The notes beneath the pieces were generated by a model. The model made no database searches, had not been told where the DNA came from, and was given only the letters and a program-made list of their open reading frames with translations. 64,000 nucleotides of DNA from Proteobacteria bacterium 005FR1 (GTDB lineage Bacteria > Pseudomonadota > Gammaproteobacteria > Pseudomonadales > Cellvibrionaceae), in assembly GCA_026192395.1 (NCBI GenBank), contig WACF01000001.1, positions 1 through 64,000 of the forward strand, written 5' to 3'. The number at the start of each line of letters is the position of its first letter. Position 1 is the first letter of the stretch. The translations under genes and the position numbers were made by a program. Positions 35,367-44,498 of this stretch are shown piece after piece.

Positions 35367-36128
35367 ATGGGCGAACGATTGAAAGGTAAAGTGGCGGTGG
35401 TTACCGGCGGCGCGAGCGGCGTCGGCGAGGCTACGGCGCGGCTTTTTGCTGCCGAAGGAGCCCGGGTTCTGATTACCGATGTGAACGAGAAAGATGGAGA
35501 GCGGCTTGCCGGCGAACTTCGAGGAAAGGCAGGGTTCTACCGGCAGGACGTAAGTGATCCGAAGCAATGGGATGAGCTGGCCAAGCTTGTAACAGCGCGA
35601 ATCGGAAAGTTGGATATTCTGGTTAACAACGCGGGTATTCTGATTCCCGGCACCATTGAGGAGACTTGCCTGGAAGACTGGCATAAACTCCATCGGGTCA
35701 ACGCCGACAGTATTTTTCTCGGCTGCAAGACCGCCATCGCTTCAATGAAAGAAACGGGCGGTGGTTCGATCGTCAATATGTCTTCCATCGCCGCACTGGG
35801 AGGTATCCCCAACTACCTGGCGTACAGCGCCAGCAAGGGCTCTGTGGCCGCTCTCACCCGCAGCGTCGCGGTCCATTGCCGTCAGAAGAAATACCGGATC
35901 CGCTGTAATTCTGTGCACCCGGACGGCGTACTGACACCAATGACGCGCGCAGTTTATCCCGAGGATATCGATCCGGAATCGCTGACTATCGATGTGGACC
36001 CAATGAACCGGGCCTGTCGTCCCGAGGATGTGGCTGAAGGTATTCTTTATCTGGCTTCCGACCAGGCGCGGGCTGTGAACGGGATTGAATTGCGGATCGA
36101 CAGCGGCCAGTTCGTCATGAGTATCTGA
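35367..36128 (+). CDS. 3beta/17beta-hydroxysteroid dehydrogenase-like SDR
   Basis: 253 aa. It resembles the 3(17)beta-HSD of Comamonas testosteroni in segments RLKGKVAVVTGGASGVGEA, ITDVNEKDGERLAGEL, LDILVNNAGILIPG, IASMKETGGGSIVNMSS, YSASKGSVAALTRSVAVHC, and the diagnostic IRCNSVHPDGVLTPM. It likely oxidises 3beta- and/or 17beta-hydroxysteroids with NAD+. GGAGTGACG precedes the ATG. Second SDR of a hydroxysteroid type after hsdA, giving the strain both 3alpha and 3beta entry steps. Confidence 0.85.
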   Translation: MGERLKGKVAVVTGGASGVGEATARLFAAEGARVLITDVNEKDGERLAGELRGKAGFYRQDVSDPKQWDELAKLVTARIGKLDILVNNAGILIPGTIEETCLEDWHKLHRVNADSIFLGCKTAIASMKETGGGSIVNMSSIAALGGIPNYLAYSASKGSVAALTRSVAVHCRQKKYRIRCNSVHPDGVLTPMTRAVYPEDIDPESLTIDVDPMNRACRPEDVAEGILYLASDQARAVNGIELRIDSGQFVMSI

Positions 36129-36149
36129 ACTCAACATGCGAAACCGAAC

Positions 36150-37748
36150 ATGAGTTCAACACGCTGCTCGCCGGAAAATCTGCCGCAAACGGTGGCCCAG
36201 TTGCTGTTCGAGGCCGCGGCAAAACACGCTGACCGGATTGCAATCCAGGAAGCGGATATCGAGATTCGGTACAGGGAATTACCCGAGCGTGTCATGGAGG
36301 TGACTCGCGCACTGATTGCGGAAGGGGTCCGCAAAGGCGACCGCATCGCCGTATGGGCTCCCAACGGGATAGACTGGATAATCCTGGCACTCGGACTGCA
36401 GTGTGCAGGCGCCATACTGGTGCCACTCAATACGCGTATGAAAGGAATCGAGACGACTGATATTCTTGATCGCAGCGGAACAAGTCTGGTCTTCGCGCAA
36501 AGGGAGTTTCTTGGCAACGACTATCCCGCAATGCTGGCCGAGCATCGCACCGGCAGACTCCAAAAGGTTGTCGTGATTGGTTGCGGGGCAGCTCGAACTA
36601 GGGAGCAGTCTCTGAATGACTTCCTGCGACAGGGCGAAGACGTCTCGACCGAAGCCGCCCGGAATGCCGCCTCGAACTTGCGAGCCGAGGATACGGCCGA
36701 TCTGTTGTTTACCTCCGGCACGACTGGCAGGCCCAAGGGGGTGATGTACAGCCACGGGCAGAACATGCGGATGTATCATGTTTATGCGGACGCCCTGGGC
36801 TATCGCGCGGGCGACCGATATCTGATCGTCAATCCTTTTTTTCATTCCTTCGGTTATAAGGCTGGGTGGCTCACCTGCCTGACGGTAGGCGCCACTATCC
36901 TGCCCGAGCCGGTCTTTGATGCCGAGCGGGTCTTTCAGCGCATAGTCCGGGAAAAGATCACACTCCTGCCCGGTCCACCAACGCTCTACCAGACCTTGCT
37001 TAATCATCCCCAGCGTGACGAGACGGATCTCTCTAGTCTCAGAATGGCGGTGACGGGTGCTTCCACCATACCGCCCGTGCTGATTGAGCGGGTTCGTTCC
37101 GAGCTGGGCTGCAATATCACAACCGCCTACGGCTTGACTGAGTGTGGCGGGGTGGCCACCATCTGCGACCCGAACGAGAGGGCGGAAGTGATAGCCGGCA
37201 CCAGCGGTAAGCCGATTCCGGGCACGGAACTGCGAATTGTTGATCAACAAAACCGGCCAGTGCCCCAAGGCGAAACAGGCGAAATCTGCTTGCGCGGTTT
37301 CCATGTAATGCAGGGTTACTTCGACGATTCAGATGCGACCGCCGAAGCCATTGATGCCGCTGGCTGGCTGCACACGGGTGATCTGGGGAGTCTCGATATA
37401 GAAGGCAATGTCCGCATCACCGGTCGTCTCAAGGACATGTTCATCGTAGGTGGCTTCAACTGCTACCCGGCCGAGATCGAGGCGGCCTTGCTCGAGCATC
37501 CCGCCGTTGCTCAGGCGGCGGTAATCGGAATTCCGGACGAACGAATGGGAGAGGTAGGTTGCGCTTGCCTCGTGTTGCGACCTGGGCGGCTCTTGGATGA
37601 GCAAGAAATGATTGCTTGGAGCCGGCACCGCATGGCCAATTACAAGGTGCCGCGGAGAGTGCTGTTTTACGCGAGTTTTCCGGTCAATGCTACCAACAAG
37701 GTGGATAAGCTGACTCTGAAGAAGCTCGTTTTACCCCAGATAATTTAA
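36150..37748 (+). CDS. FadD3-like acyl-CoA ligase, second paralog
   Basis: 532 aa AMP-forming ligase: LLFTSGTTGRPKGVMYSHG, TTAYGLTECGGVATICD, GWLHTGDLG, DMFIVGGFNCYPAEIE and the catalytic Lys in NATNKVDKLTLKK. It is closely related to the ligase at 17577-19205 over its whole length (for example TRMKGIETTDILDRSG versus TRMKGTEAADILDRSG). One of the two probably forms HIP-CoA; the other may act on a variant with a hydroxyl left from ring C or D, or on a side-chain acid. Last gene of the hsaA operon, 21 bp after the SDR. Confidence 0.83.
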   Translation: MSSTRCSPENLPQTVAQLLFEAAAKHADRIAIQEADIEIRYRELPERVMEVTRALIAEGVRKGDRIAVWAPNGIDWIILALGLQCAGAILVPLNTRMKGIETTDILDRSGTSLVFAQREFLGNDYPAMLAEHRTGRLQKVVVIGCGAARTREQSLNDFLRQGEDVSTEAARNAASNLRAEDTADLLFTSGTTGRPKGVMYSHGQNMRMYHVYADALGYRAGDRYLIVNPFFHSFGYKAGWLTCLTVGATILPEPVFDAERVFQRIVREKITLLPGPPTLYQTLLNHPQRDETDLSSLRMAVTGASTIPPVLIERVRSELGCNITTAYGLTECGGVATICDPNERAEVIAGTSGKPIPGTELRIVDQQNRPVPQGETGEICLRGFHVMQGYFDDSDATAEAIDAAGWLHTGDLGSLDIEGNVRITGRLKDMFIVGGFNCYPAEIEAALLEHPAVAQAAVIGIPDERMGEVGCACLVLRPGRLLDEQEMIAWSRHRMANYKVPRRVLFYASFPVNATNKVDKLTLKKLVLPQII

Positions 37749-37796
37749 TATGCGCACGGCCCCCGCTTTTCAAGATCCTTCGTCCTTATCGGCGTT

Positions 37797-38582
37797 CTAT
37801 TCTCCCTTGAATTCAGGCTTACGTTTTTCGATAAACGCCTGCATACCTTCTTTCTGGTCGCGCGACGCAAACAAGATCGCGTTGGCTTTGCGTTCCAGCG
37901 CCAGACCGGCTTCCAATGAGGCGTCCATCCCCGCAAGGATCACTTCCTTGATCTGTTCGGCGGCAAGAGGTGGCATATTAGCGATCAGCTCCGCCTGCTC
38001 CAGTGCGTGATCTTGCACCCGTGAATCTTCCACCACCTCACTGACGAGACCCGCCAGCCAGGCATCCCGGGCGGTGATCGGCTTTCCGGTCAGCGCCATT
38101 TGCATTGCCTTGGCTTTTCCCACTGCACGAACCAGCCGCTGGGTACCGCCGATGCCGGGCATAATGCCAATACGGATTTCGGGCTGGCAGAACTTTGCGC
38201 TTTCCCCGGCGATGATGATATCCGCATGCATCGCCAGTTCACAGCCGCCGCCATAGGCGTAGCCGCACACAGCTGCAATCACCGGCTGTGGGCAGTGCTG
38301 GATTGGAGCCCACAGCCGTTCGGTGTGGCGCTGGACGATATCAATGGGTCCCACTCCAGCCATAGTGGATATATCGCCTCCCGCCGCAAAGACCTTGTCA
38401 CCGCCAGTGAGCACTATGCAGCGCACCTCCGGGTCGGTTCCAAGTTCGGCGAAACGATCCGAAAGGAGCTTCTGAACTTCGAGGCTCAGTGCATTGGCTA
38501 CATCAGGACGGTTCAGTCGCAGGCGTGCCACACCCGGATGAGGCCGATCCATCACCAGCAAGGAGTCTGATTCTTTATTCAT
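37797..38582 (-). CDS. enoyl-CoA hydratase/isomerase family protein
   Basis: 261 aa crotonase-fold protein: RLRLNRPDVANALSLEVQ, GGDKVFAAGGDISTMAGV (oxyanion-hole region), VCGYAYGGGCELAMHADII, and PEIRIGIMPGIGGTQRLVRAVG with both acidic positions typical of true hydratases (GGCE and PEI). Start at 38582 (MNKESD); the longer frame to 38681 reaches into the operator. It would hydrate an enoyl-CoA of a side chain or ring fragment. Single-gene leftward unit, divergent from the side-chain operon and convergent with the ligase at 36150. Confidence 0.85.
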   Translation of the reverse strand: MNKESDSLLVMDRPHPGVARLRLNRPDVANALSLEVQKLLSDRFAELGTDPEVRCIVLTGGDKVFAAGGDISTMAGVGPIDIVQRHTERLWAPIQHCPQPVIAAVCGYAYGGGCELAMHADIIIAGESAKFCQPEIRIGIMPGIGGTQRLVRAVGKAKAMQMALTGKPITARDAWLAGLVSEVVEDSRVQDHALEQAELIANMPPLAAEQIKEVILAGMDASLEAGLALERKANAILFASRDQKEGMQAFIEKRKPEFKGE

Positions 38583-38673
38583 GGGACGGGCCTTTTTTAA
38601 AGGTGGGGGGGGCGCAGGTGTTGCCGAGAAGTCTCCGGTGCAGGAATTGTTGGGAAAGCAGCTACGAGCATCA

Positions 38674-38689
38674 TCGTCCATTTAGACGA
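38674..38689. promoter_or_regulatory. steroid-regulon palindrome between enoyl-CoA hydratase and side-chain operon
   Basis: TCGTCC-ATTT-AGACGA, preceded by CA; perfect fit. 92 bp before the leftward gene and 57 bp before the rightward SDR, so one site may serve both. Confidence 0.75.
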
Positions 38690-38745
38690 CGAGTGTTGTG
38701 AAGTGAACAAATAAAGTGCGTCCTACGATGTGAGAGGAGTATCCC

Positions 38746-39534
38746 ATGCAAGACCGGAATCTGATTGATTTCACCGGCCAGGTGGCCTTGGTGACCGGTG
38801 GCACCAAGGGAATTGGTGCCGGAATCGCCCGCTCCTTTCTTGAGGTCGGTGCTGAAGTCGTTATATGCGGACGGTCGCAGCCGGAGCAGCTGCCGGAAGT
38901 GGATGGACGCAAGGCGCACTTTGTTGCGGCAGACGTGCGTGATTCCACTTCCCTGGATGCGCTGTTCGCCGAGATTGAAAGCCGCTACGGACGGCTGGAC
39001 GTGGCCGTCAACAATGCGGGAGGCAGTCCGGCAGTTGACGCGGCGACCGTATCCCCACGGTTCAGCGAGAGTATCATCAGGCTCAATCTCCTGGCCCCGT
39101 TGAATGTGGCGCAAAAAGCCAATGCGCTGATGCAAAAGCAGGAGGGGGGCGGGGTGGTGCTGTTCATCGGCAGTGTCAGTGCCCATCGGCCTTCGCCCGG
39201 CACCGCGGCTTACGGTGCTGCAAAGGCGGGCATTTTGTCACTCGTGAAATCCCTGGCTGTCGAATTTGCTCCCAAAGTCCGTGTTGTGTCGGTGAGTCCG
39301 GGTTTGATTCACACCGAGCAGTCCCAGCTTCACTATGGTGATGAGGCTGGCATTCGCGCCGTAAGTCAGACCATCCCGGCGGAGAGGATGGGAGATCCGG
39401 AAGATATTGGTCGCGCCTGCCTGTGGGCGGCATCACCAATGGCGAGCTATCTCAGTGGCACAGACGTGCTGTTACATGGCGGTGGAGAAAAGCCTGCTTT
39501 TCTCAACGCTTCCAATGCAGATGCAAATGGATAA
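38746..39534 (+). CDS. short-chain dehydrogenase/reductase
   Basis: 262 aa SDR: TGGTKGIGAGIARSF, VNNAGGSPAVDAAT, FIGSVSAHRPSPGTAAYGAAK with Ser/Tyr/Lys, RVVSVSPGLIHTEQSQ, and SYLSGTDVLLHGGG. First gene of the operon that carries chsH2, fadE28, chsH1, ltp2 and fadE29. A hydroxyacyl-CoA dehydrogenase is not needed in an aldolytic cycle, so it may act on a ring hydroxyl instead. GAGAGGAG precedes the ATG. Confidence 0.8.
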   Translation: MQDRNLIDFTGQVALVTGGTKGIGAGIARSFLEVGAEVVICGRSQPEQLPEVDGRKAHFVAADVRDSTSLDALFAEIESRYGRLDVAVNNAGGSPAVDAATVSPRFSESIIRLNLLAPLNVAQKANALMQKQEGGGVVLFIGSVSAHRPSPGTAAYGAAKAGILSLVKSLAVEFAPKVRVVSVSPGLIHTEQSQLHYGDEAGIRAVSQTIPAERMGDPEDIGRACLWAASPMASYLSGTDVLLHGGGEKPAFLNASNADANG

Positions 39535-39573
39535 GGTCCACTGGACCGCGTTCATAGAGATCAGGAGTTGAAC

Positions 39574-40554
39574 TTGGCTGACCAGCAGTTGCTAGACAAA
39601 ATCAAGGCTTTCGAGGGCCGGGAATACGGTCGCGTTTACGCATGGGATCCGGTCAATGCACCGATGATCCGTCACTGGTGCGAAATGATGGGGATAACGA
39701 ATCCGCTGTATACCGATCGGGAATTTGCTCGGGAAGCAGGATACCCCGATATCGTGGCCCCACCTGCCATGTTGCAGGTGTGGTGCATGGCTGGACTGGA
39801 TATGGAGAACTATCCGCCCGGCTCCACTGACGAGAACTCTTTCGAAGTGCTTAAGCTCATCGAATCGCATGGTTTCGAGTCGGTCGTAGCCGTTAATTCC
39901 GATCTGAAGTTCGACCGATATGTGGCAGCCGGGGAACGCCTTTACTACACCAGCCGGGTGGATGCGGTGACCGAGGAGAAGGCAACCGGGCTAGGCACGG
40001 GCCACTTCGTAACAGTCATCATGACCTACTCGGTCGAGAGAGCGGAAGGGCGAGAGGACGAAAAAGTCGGAGAGCAGCTCTTCCGTGTATTCAAGTTCAA
40101 ACCAGCCGTCCGCCCCAAGCCCGAAACCGGAACGGACTCCGCGATTCCGAAAATTACCCGGCCCAGGCCCGGTATCAGTGACGACTCACGTTTTTTCTGG
40201 GAGGGCTGCGAGGCGGGCAAGCTGCTGGTTCAGCGCTGCGCAGATTGTCAGACCCTGCGCCATCCACCGGCGCCGGTCTGCGCCAAGTGCCATAGCTTCA
40301 ACTGGGACACTGTGGAGGCGAGCGGCAAGGGCCATCTTTACTCGTTTGTGGTCATGCATTATCCGGAAATTCCTCCCTTTGAATATCCCAACCCCGTTGG
40401 ACTGGTGGAACTGGATGAAGGCGTGCGCCTGATTGCCGGGCTGGTTGGTGCGGATCGTTCGGAGCTGCAAATCGGTCAGCGTCTGCAGGTGGAGTTTGCC
40501 CGATTCCAAGATGAAGAGCTGACGTTGCCGCAGTTTCGGCCTGTTGCGCAATAA
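39574..40554 (+). CDS. chsH2: ChsH2-like enoyl-CoA hydratase subunit fused to DUF35 (MaoC-DUF35)
   Basis: 326 aa. Residues 1-165 are a MaoC/FAS1-like hot-dog domain (MIRHWCEMMGITNPLYTD, YPDIVAPPAML, FDRYVAAGERLYY). Residues about 200-320 are a DUF35 domain: a zinc ribbon C-A-D-C...C-A-K-C (LVQRCADCQTLRHPP, APVCAKCHS) and an OB fold. This is the ChsH2 layout. The N-terminal part pairs with ChsH1 to hydrate the C22 side-chain enoyl-CoA; the DUF35 part docks on Ltp2. I chose the TTG at 39574, six bases after AGGAG; the TTG at 39568 is too close to it. Confidence 0.88.
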   Translation: MADQQLLDKIKAFEGREYGRVYAWDPVNAPMIRHWCEMMGITNPLYTDREFAREAGYPDIVAPPAMLQVWCMAGLDMENYPPGSTDENSFEVLKLIESHGFESVVAVNSDLKFDRYVAAGERLYYTSRVDAVTEEKATGLGTGHFVTVIMTYSVERAEGREDEKVGEQLFRVFKFKPAVRPKPETGTDSAIPKITRPRPGISDDSRFFWEGCEAGKLLVQRCADCQTLRHPPAPVCAKCHSFNWDTVEASGKGHLYSFVVMHYPEIPPFEYPNPVGLVELDEGVRLIAGLVGADRSELQIGQRLQVEFARFQDEELTLPQFRPVAQ

Positions 40555-40563
40555 GGGGGACAG

Positions 40564-41688
40564 ATGGACTTTTTACTGACGGACGAGCAACGCGCAATCG
40601 GTGACATGGCAGGCAACCTGTTTCGCGATTATTGCACCGACGACCGGATGCATGCCTTCGATGAAGATCGTCAACCTTTCATGGAAGATCTCTGGAAGAC
40701 CTGCATCGAGACTGGATTACATAGTCTGTCCATTCCCGAGGAATTCGGAGGTAGTGGGCTGGGAATCACCGAGCTTTACTGTGTCCTGAAGGCACAAGGT
40801 GCGGCACTGGGGCATGTGCCCCTGTGGCAGCATCAGCTCAGCGCTGCGTGTCTGGCGAAGTTTTCTCCCGAAGTCCATAGGGAACTGGTGGAGCAGGCCG
40901 CCGCCGGAAGCTGCATCTTGATCGCATCGCTTCACCAGCTTTCTTCATCGAACGGCCCCGGACTGTATTTGCGAAATGGCAAGCTGCAGGGCAGAGCGCC
41001 GGTCGTGGAGCTGGCTGGCCAAGCTCGAGGGCTGTTGGTGCCAGCCGAAACGGATGCGGGTATCCGCCTGATTCTGCTGGATCCCAAAGCCGACGGCGTT
41101 GAGCTCGCGGAGGGTATCTTTACTCACGGTCTGGCTGTGGCAGATGTTTGCTGTAACAACGTTTCGATTCAGGAATCGACCATTCTCCCGAAGTCGGCGC
41201 TTCCCTGGCTGGAGCAGCGGGCAATCGCGTCGGCAGCTGCCCTGCAGCTCGGCGTCAGCGAAGAGCAGATTCGCCGTACCGTGGAATACGTCAACGATCG
41301 TGAACAGTTCGACCGTTCCATTGGAGCCTTTCAGGCGGTGCAGATGACCATGGCGGATACTCATATCGCGGTGGAAGCGCTACGCAGTGCCCTTTTTCAA
41401 CTTTGCTACCGGCTCGATGCCCAGTTGCCCTGTGACTCGGAGGCGCTCTCCACCCGCTGGTTAAGCTGTGAAGCGGCCCATCTGGTAGGACACAAGACGC
41501 AGCACGTCCACGGCGGCGTCGGCGTGGACCTGAGTTATCCGATTCACCGCTTCCTTTACTGGAGCCGCTACCTGAACACTCTTCTGGGAGGTTCAGGCGC
41601 CAGTCTCGAGCGACTGGGCGACTGGCTGGCCAAAAACGATACGCTGGGATGGAAATATGACCTTGAAGAAAACCAGATCGATTGCTGA
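40564..41688 (+). CDS. fadE28: acyl-CoA dehydrogenase, FadE28/ChsE1-like subunit
   Basis: 374 aa. It starts MDFLLTDEQRAIGDMAG and carries the features of FadE28: a variable central part, VNDREQFDRSIGAFQAVQ, and the C-terminal HVHGGVGVDLSYPIHRFLYW followed by LLGGSGASLERLG. In actinobacteria FadE28 and FadE29 form an alpha2beta2 dehydrogenase acting on the three-carbon steroid side chain. The FadE29 partner is at 43283. AAGGGGGACAG gives a strong ribosome-binding site; its 3' end overlaps chsH1 by 32 bp. Confidence 0.87.
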   Translation: MDFLLTDEQRAIGDMAGNLFRDYCTDDRMHAFDEDRQPFMEDLWKTCIETGLHSLSIPEEFGGSGLGITELYCVLKAQGAALGHVPLWQHQLSAACLAKFSPEVHRELVEQAAAGSCILIASLHQLSSSNGPGLYLRNGKLQGRAPVVELAGQARGLLVPAETDAGIRLILLDPKADGVELAEGIFTHGLAVADVCCNNVSIQESTILPKSALPWLEQRAIASAAALQLGVSEEQIRRTVEYVNDREQFDRSIGAFQAVQMTMADTHIAVEALRSALFQLCYRLDAQLPCDSEALSTRWLSCEAAHLVGHKTQHVHGGVGVDLSYPIHRFLYWSRYLNTLLGGSGASLERLGDWLAKNDTLGWKYDLEENQIDC

Positions 41689-42076
41689 CGTAAGCCTCGG
41701 GGAAAGTCTGCCCGAGTTGGCGATTCCGATTACCGTCACTCTGATAAACGGTGGCGCCATCGCCACTCGGGACTATTTCCCCGGGCATCACGACAAAGAC
41801 GCTGCCCAGCAGCTGGGTTCGCCGCACGTTTTCATGAACATTTTGACAACCACCGGCCTGGTGCAGCGCTACGTGGAAGATTGGGCTGGCCCGCTGGCCC
41901 GATTCCAAGACATCAAGATCAAACTGGGCGTCCCGAATTATCCCGGCGATACCATGACCTTCAAGGGCGAAGTGAAGGAACGTGACGAGTCGGAAAAAAC
42001 CATCGAAGTCAGCTTCGCGGGCAAAAATTCCATGGGCAACCACGTAACCGGCTCGGCTGTTGTGGTTCTGCCGTGA
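41657..42076 (+). CDS. chsH1: ChsH1-like MaoC hydratase subunit
   Basis: 139 aa hot-dog protein with RDYFPGHHDKDAAQQLGSPH (MaoC-type D/H region, altered), VFMNILTTTGLVQRYV, KLGVPNYPGDTMTFKGEV and GSAVVVL. Length and position fit ChsH1 (about 130 aa), the small subunit of the ChsH1-ChsH2 hydratase. It overlaps the end of fadE28 by 32 bp, a sign of translational coupling. Confidence 0.85.
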   Translation: MTLKKTRSIADVSLGESLPELAIPITVTLINGGAIATRDYFPGHHDKDAAQQLGSPHVFMNILTTTGLVQRYVEDWAGPLARFQDIKIKLGVPNYPGDTMTFKGEVKERDESEKTIEVSFAGKNSMGNHVTGSAVVVLP

Positions 42077-42094
42077 GTAACTGGAGAAGCATTC

Positions 42095-43273
42095 ATGAGT
42101 GATTTACCCCTTTCCGGCAAAGCGGCGATTGTGGGCCTGGGCGCAACCGAATTCTCGAAGAATTCAGGGCGCACCGAATTACGGCTTGCAATGGAAGCCA
42201 CGTTGCAAGCCCTCGCCGACGCCGGCATCGATCCCAGGGAAGTGGACGGCTTCAGTTCCTACAGCATCGACAAGGTGCCGGAATACGAAATTGCCCGGCT
42301 CCTGGGGTGCGATGATGTTCGTTTCTTTTCCACTGTTCCCCACGGCGGCGGTGCAGCATGCGGGCCTATCATGCATGCTGCCATGGCAGTTGCCACCGGT
42401 GTGGCGAAAACCGTCGTAGTGTACCGGTCCATGAACGAGCGCTCCTGGTACCGTTTCGGAAATGGCCAATACGGTTTTGGCGATACGCCCATCTTCGAAA
42501 ACGTGAATTACGGCTGGTACATGCCTCACGGCCTGATGACGCCAGCGTCATGGGTGGCGATGTTTGCCCGTCGATACATGCACACCTACGGCGCCACTTC
42601 GGAGGATTTCGGACGAGTATCCGTGGCGGCTCGGGACTTTGCAGCCACCAATCCCAATGCGTTCTTCTATGAGAAGCCCATCACACTGGAAGAGCACCAG
42701 GCCTCCCGTTGGATTTGCGAGCCTTTGCACTTGCTGGACTGCTGTCAGGAATCCGACGGCGCAGTGGCCATGATTATCACCTCGGTGGAAAGGGCCCGGG
42801 ATTTGAAGCAAAAGCCTGTAATCATCAAAGGTGCGGCCCAAGGTATTGCGGACGGTCAGCAGAGCATGACCTCATTCTATCGGGGCGACATCACCGGCCT
42901 GCCTGAAATGGGTGTAGTGGCGAAAGAAGTCTACCGACAGTCTGGTCTCGGACCCGGAGACATCCAGACGGCGGTTATCTACGACCATTTCACTCCCTTC
43001 GTGCTGCCGCAATTGGAGGAATTCGGCTTTGTTCCTCGGGGCGAGGCCAAGGAATTCGTTCGTGAAGGCCATCACGCCCGCGGCGGAAAGTTGCCCATCA
43101 ACACACATGGGGGGCAGATCGGTGAAGCTTACATCCACGGCATGAACGGTGTCGCAGAAGGTGTTCGTCAGGTACGGGGTGCGTCCGTGAATCAGGTGGA
43201 CAACGTGGAAAATGTCCTCGTGACCGCAGGCACTGGTGTGCCCACCAGCGGCCTCATTCTTGGGGTGGCCTAA
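42095..43273 (+). CDS. ltp2: Ltp2 side-chain aldolase (thiolase-fold lipid-transfer protein)
   Basis: 392 aa thiolase-fold protein lacking the nucleophilic-Cys context of true thiolases (STVPHGGGAACGP). It has HASRWICEPLH-like core EHQASRWICEPLHLLDCC, AVIYDHFTPFVLPQLEE and INTHGGQIGEAYIHGMNG. Tyr296 and Tyr346 sit 50 residues apart, matching the two catalytic tyrosines reported for Ltp2 (294 and 344 in the Thermomonospora enzyme, from memory). It would cleave the beta-hydroxyacyl-CoA to a 17-ketosteroid and propionyl-CoA, docked on the DUF35 part of ChsH2. Confidence 0.9.
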   Translation: MSDLPLSGKAAIVGLGATEFSKNSGRTELRLAMEATLQALADAGIDPREVDGFSSYSIDKVPEYEIARLLGCDDVRFFSTVPHGGGAACGPIMHAAMAVATGVAKTVVVYRSMNERSWYRFGNGQYGFGDTPIFENVNYGWYMPHGLMTPASWVAMFARRYMHTYGATSEDFGRVSVAARDFAATNPNAFFYEKPITLEEHQASRWICEPLHLLDCCQESDGAVAMIITSVERARDLKQKPVIIKGAAQGIADGQQSMTSFYRGDITGLPEMGVVAKEVYRQSGLGPGDIQTAVIYDHFTPFVLPQLEEFGFVPRGEAKEFVREGHHARGGKLPINTHGGQIGEAYIHGMNGVAEGVRQVRGASVNQVDNVENVLVTAGTGVPTSGLILGVA

Positions 43274-43282
43274 GGAGAAATC

Positions 43283-44446
43283 ATGTTTGTCGATTTGACC
43301 GAGGAACAGAAGGCGCTCCGCATCAAGGTGCGGGACTATTTTACCCATCTGATGAGTCCGGAACTGCGCCGCAAGGTGCGCGACGCAGAAGGCGTGGAAG
43401 CGCGGGAAGTGGTCCGCCAGATGGGGCGAGACGGATGGCTAGCAGTCGGCTGGCCGAAGGAATTCGGAGGTCAGGGTTACGGTCCCACCGAACAGCTGAT
43501 CTTTTTCGAGGAAGCCAATATAGCCGGAGCGCCGCTGCCCTTCGTCACCATCAGCACCGTGGGACCGGCGCTGATGGCGCACGGCACTGAAGAGCAAAAG
43601 CAGAAATTCCTGCCCGGAATCGCCGCTGGCGAAATCAATTTCGCCATCGGCTATTCGGAGCCGGGTGCAGGTAGCGACTTGGCGGCCCTCAAGACCACGG
43701 CACGGGTCGAAGACGATCATTTCTTGGTGAACGGACACAAGCTCTGGACATCCGGTGCTAATGCTGCCGATTTTATCTGGCTTGCAGCGCGGACCAATCC
43801 GGAGGAGCCTCGTCACAGAGGTATTTCCATTTTGATTGTGGATACTTCGGACAAGGGCTTTTCATACACGCTTATTCCTACTTCCGGCAACTGTACCGCG
43901 GCGACTTATTACAACGATGTTCGGGTGCCGAAGGACATGCTCGTGGGAGAACTGCACAAGGGCTGGAAACTGGTTACAGCCCAGCTGAACCACGAACGCC
44001 TTGGGCTTGGCTCCTGGTCCGACCGTGTGGTGGGGATGTTTCGCCGGGTTTTTGTCTGGGCGAAAACCGAAGATGAACAGGGCCGTCGCCCCATGGATAA
44101 AGCCTGGGTGCGCCGTCACTTAGCCGAATGTTACTCACGCCTTGAAGCGATGCGCCTGATTAACTTCCGCATTGCGGCGGACCTGGAGCAGGGGCAGATG
44201 GATGTGGGCCTTGCTTCGGCAACCAAAGTCTACGGTTCCGAATCGGTCATCGAAATTCTTAGAAGTTTGTCTGAAGTTGTTGGCGCGAATGGCCTGGTGC
44301 GGGAAGGCTCCGCCGCCGCGGCCTTGCTGGGTGAGCTGGAATATGAAGTCCGCGCCGCACCCACGCTCACCTTTGGCGGTGGAACCAACGAGATTCAGCG
44401 GGAACTGATCGCTCAGTTCAAACTCGGCATGCCGCGGTCCCGCTAA
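43283..44446 (+). CDS. fadE29: acyl-CoA dehydrogenase, FadE29/ChsE2-like subunit
   Basis: 387 aa, the same length as Mycobacterium FadE29 and alike from the first residues: MFVDLTEEQKALRIKVRDYF, MGRDGWLAVGWPKEFGGQG, VTISTVGPALMAHGTEEQK, FAIGYSEPGAGSDLAAL, ATYYNDVRVPKDMLVG, and FGGGTNEIQRELIAQF. It forms the dehydrogenase with FadE28. AAGGAGAAATC precedes the ATG; nine bases after ltp2. Confidence 0.9.
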   Translation: MFVDLTEEQKALRIKVRDYFTHLMSPELRRKVRDAEGVEAREVVRQMGRDGWLAVGWPKEFGGQGYGPTEQLIFFEEANIAGAPLPFVTISTVGPALMAHGTEEQKQKFLPGIAAGEINFAIGYSEPGAGSDLAALKTTARVEDDHFLVNGHKLWTSGANAADFIWLAARTNPEEPRHRGISILIVDTSDKGFSYTLIPTSGNCTAATYYNDVRVPKDMLVGELHKGWKLVTAQLNHERLGLGSWSDRVVGMFRRVFVWAKTEDEQGRRPMDKAWVRRHLAECYSRLEAMRLINFRIAADLEQGQMDVGLASATKVYGSESVIEILRSLSEVVGANGLVREGSAAAALLGELEYEVRAAPTLTFGGGTNEIQRELIAQFKLGMPRSR

Positions 44447-44498
44447 GTGGGTGATCGGGCGATTCGTTCAAGTGTGGTAATCAACTAGGTAACTCACT

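Noticed and set aside
36279-37304. 341-codon frame antisense to the second FadD3-like ligase
   Set aside because: Shadow of a clear ligase frame; no recognisable motif or ribosome-binding site.
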